A DNA stretch of 64,000 bases from Pricia mediterranea. Lineage in GTDB: Bacteria; Bacteroidota; Bacteroidia; Flavobacteriales; Flavobacteriaceae. Below are positions 63,160 to 64,000 of this stretch, one piece after another; position 1 is the stretch's first letter, and each line of letters starts with the position of its first letter. Both the position numbers and the translations under genes were made by a program. The notes beneath the pieces were generated by a model. It searched no databases, had not been told where the DNA came from, and saw nothing but the letters and a program-made list of their open reading frames with translations. The stretch covers positions 1,240,001 to 1,304,000 of the forward strand of contig NZ_JAVTTP010000001.1 of NCBI RefSeq assembly GCF_032248455.1, written 5' to 3'.

Positions 63160-64000
63160 TCATAACTTAAATGATTTTTTAACCTCCGCTACCCTATCCA
63201 ACTTTTCCCAAGTGAACAATTCCACCTCTTTTTCGACACGGCCGCTGTAGGGAGATTCGTAAATCTTTTTGACCGTTTTAGGTTCTTTCCCCATGTGGCC
63301 GTAGGCCGCGGTTTCTAGGTAGATCGGATTTCGTAGTTTGAGGCGTTCTTCGATGGCAAAGGGACGCATATCGAACAATTCCGCGACCTTTTTGGCGATT
63401 TCCCCGTCGCTTAGTTCGACTTTCGAGGTGCCGTAAGTCTCCACGGAAACTGAGGTAGGCTCCACCACCCCGATAGCGTAACTGACCTGTACGAGCAGCT
63501 CTTCGGCCACTCCTGCGGCGACCAGATTTTTGGCGGCGTGCCTGGCGGCATAGGCGGCACTGCGGTCGACCTTACTCGGATCCTTTCCGCTGAAGGCCCC
63601 ACCTCCGTGGGCGCCTTTGCCCCCGTAGGTATCGACGACAACTTTTCGGCCCGTGAGTCCCGCATCGCCATGGGGGCCCCCAATGACAAATTTTCCGGTC
63701 GGGTTGATATGATAGGTAATCCGATCATCGAACAGGCCCTGAATGTTTTTGGGCAGCTGCGCCTTCACCCGGGGAATCAATATCCCCACGATATCTTCCT
63801 TTATCTTGGCCAACATCTTACCATCATCCGTGTCGAATTCGTCGTGCTGGGTAGAGACCACAATAGTGTCTATCCGTTGTGGCACATTTTCATCGGAATA
63901 TTCCAAGGTTACCTGCGCCTTGGCATCGGGCCGTAAGTAGTTGATTTCATCATTTTCGCGACGCAGATCGGCCAAAACCTGCAATAATCTATGGGATATG
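63160..64000 (-). CDS. metK: S-adenosylmethionine synthase, 5' part outside window
   Basis: Makes SAM from methionine and ATP. The frame is open to the right edge, so about 280 C-terminal codons are visible and the N-terminal third (family length about 415-430) is missing. Seen are [71 protein letters not shown] and the C-terminal domain [20 protein letters not shown] in sequence order. A TTG near 63984 is an internal codon, not the start. Its stop lies 275 bp before the metY promoter. Confidence 0.95.
   Translation of the reverse strand, partial: ISHRLLQVLADLRRENDEINYLRPDAKAQVTLEYSDENVPQRIDTIVVSTQHDEFDTDDGKMLAKIKEDIVGILIPRVKAQLPKNIQGLFDDRITYHINPTGKFVIGGPHGDAGLTGRKVVVDTYGGKGAHGGGAFSGKDPSKVDRSAAYAARHAAKNLVAAGVAEELLVQVSYAIGVVEPTSVSVETYGTSKVELSDGEIAKKVAELFDMRPFAIEERLKLRNPIYLETAAYGHMGKEPKTVKKIYESPYSGRVEKEVELFTWEKLDRVAEVKKSFKL

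Noticed and set aside
63062-63250. Plus-strand open frame starting MAGVDNNGRW
   Set aside because: It runs into the metK coding region on the other strand and has no family resemblance.

Overview
The window is a Bacteroidota chromosome segment, most likely marine Flavobacteriaceae. The signs are gldA (gliding), Bacteroidota-type promoters (TTG, about 20 nt, TAnnTTTG) in place of Shine-Dalgarno-rich leaders, a split metH, a DAHP synthase-chorismate mutase fusion, and a MetX-aspartokinase-homoserine dehydrogenase fusion. Almost all genes lie on the minus strand. The plus strand carries wbaP, a small zinc-ribbon gene, a mazF relic and gldA.

Region 1 (1-20.9 kb) is an AT-rich surface-polysaccharide locus. 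Wza (export), Wzc (tyrosine autokinase), a Wzy-like polymerase and a Wzx flippase lead, in transcription order, to heptose genes (HldD-like epimerase, hddA, gmhA, hddC, gmhB), two GT4 glycosyltransferases, an alpha/alpha-toroid protein, a decayed IS4-type element with intact ends and target duplication, an asparagine-synthase-like amidotransferase, a WecG/TagA transferase and wecB (cut by the window edge). The initiating transferase WbaP is divergent from wza. Regions 2 and 3 (21-36 kb) hold an ECF sigma/anti-sigma-like/outer-membrane trio, then ispB-type prenyl synthase, rlmN, queA, and an aromatic amino acid cluster: pheA, aminotransferase, tyrA, aroG-CM, rsgA, dtd, mazG-like, aroA. Upstream of pheA there is a complete-looking transcription attenuator: a 23-residue leader peptide with six Phe and three Tyr codons, a GC-rich terminator, and a leader segment able to form the competing antiterminator.

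Region 4 (36-42 kb) holds a mazF relic, gldA, two paralogous small secreted proteins, a beta-lactamase-fold hydrolase, a DUF2807 lipoprotein and a PagL-like lipid A deacylase. Region 5 (42-64 kb) is a sulfur and methionine block. One SAM-I riboswitch precedes metH (two genes) and metF. A second precedes metY, the metX-thrA fusion, metZ and an Rrf2 regulator. Between them lies sulfate assimilation: DUF2061, cysH, cysD, cysN, a sulfite reductase fused to a HEPN-like domain, cobA (siroheme) and a ferredoxin-NADP reductase. metK enters from the right edge.

The blocks fit together: sulfate is activated and reduced to sulfide, sulfide is put onto O-acylhomoserine by MetY/MetZ, homocysteine is methylated by MetH with methyl groups from MetF, and MetK makes SAM, which feeds back through the two riboswitches. 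The most interesting items are the Phe/Tyr attenuator, a tandem palindromic repeat inserted in frame inside metH, the HEPN-sulfite reductase fusion, and several small repeat families in the operon gaps. All assignments come from reading the sequence; no database search was run.
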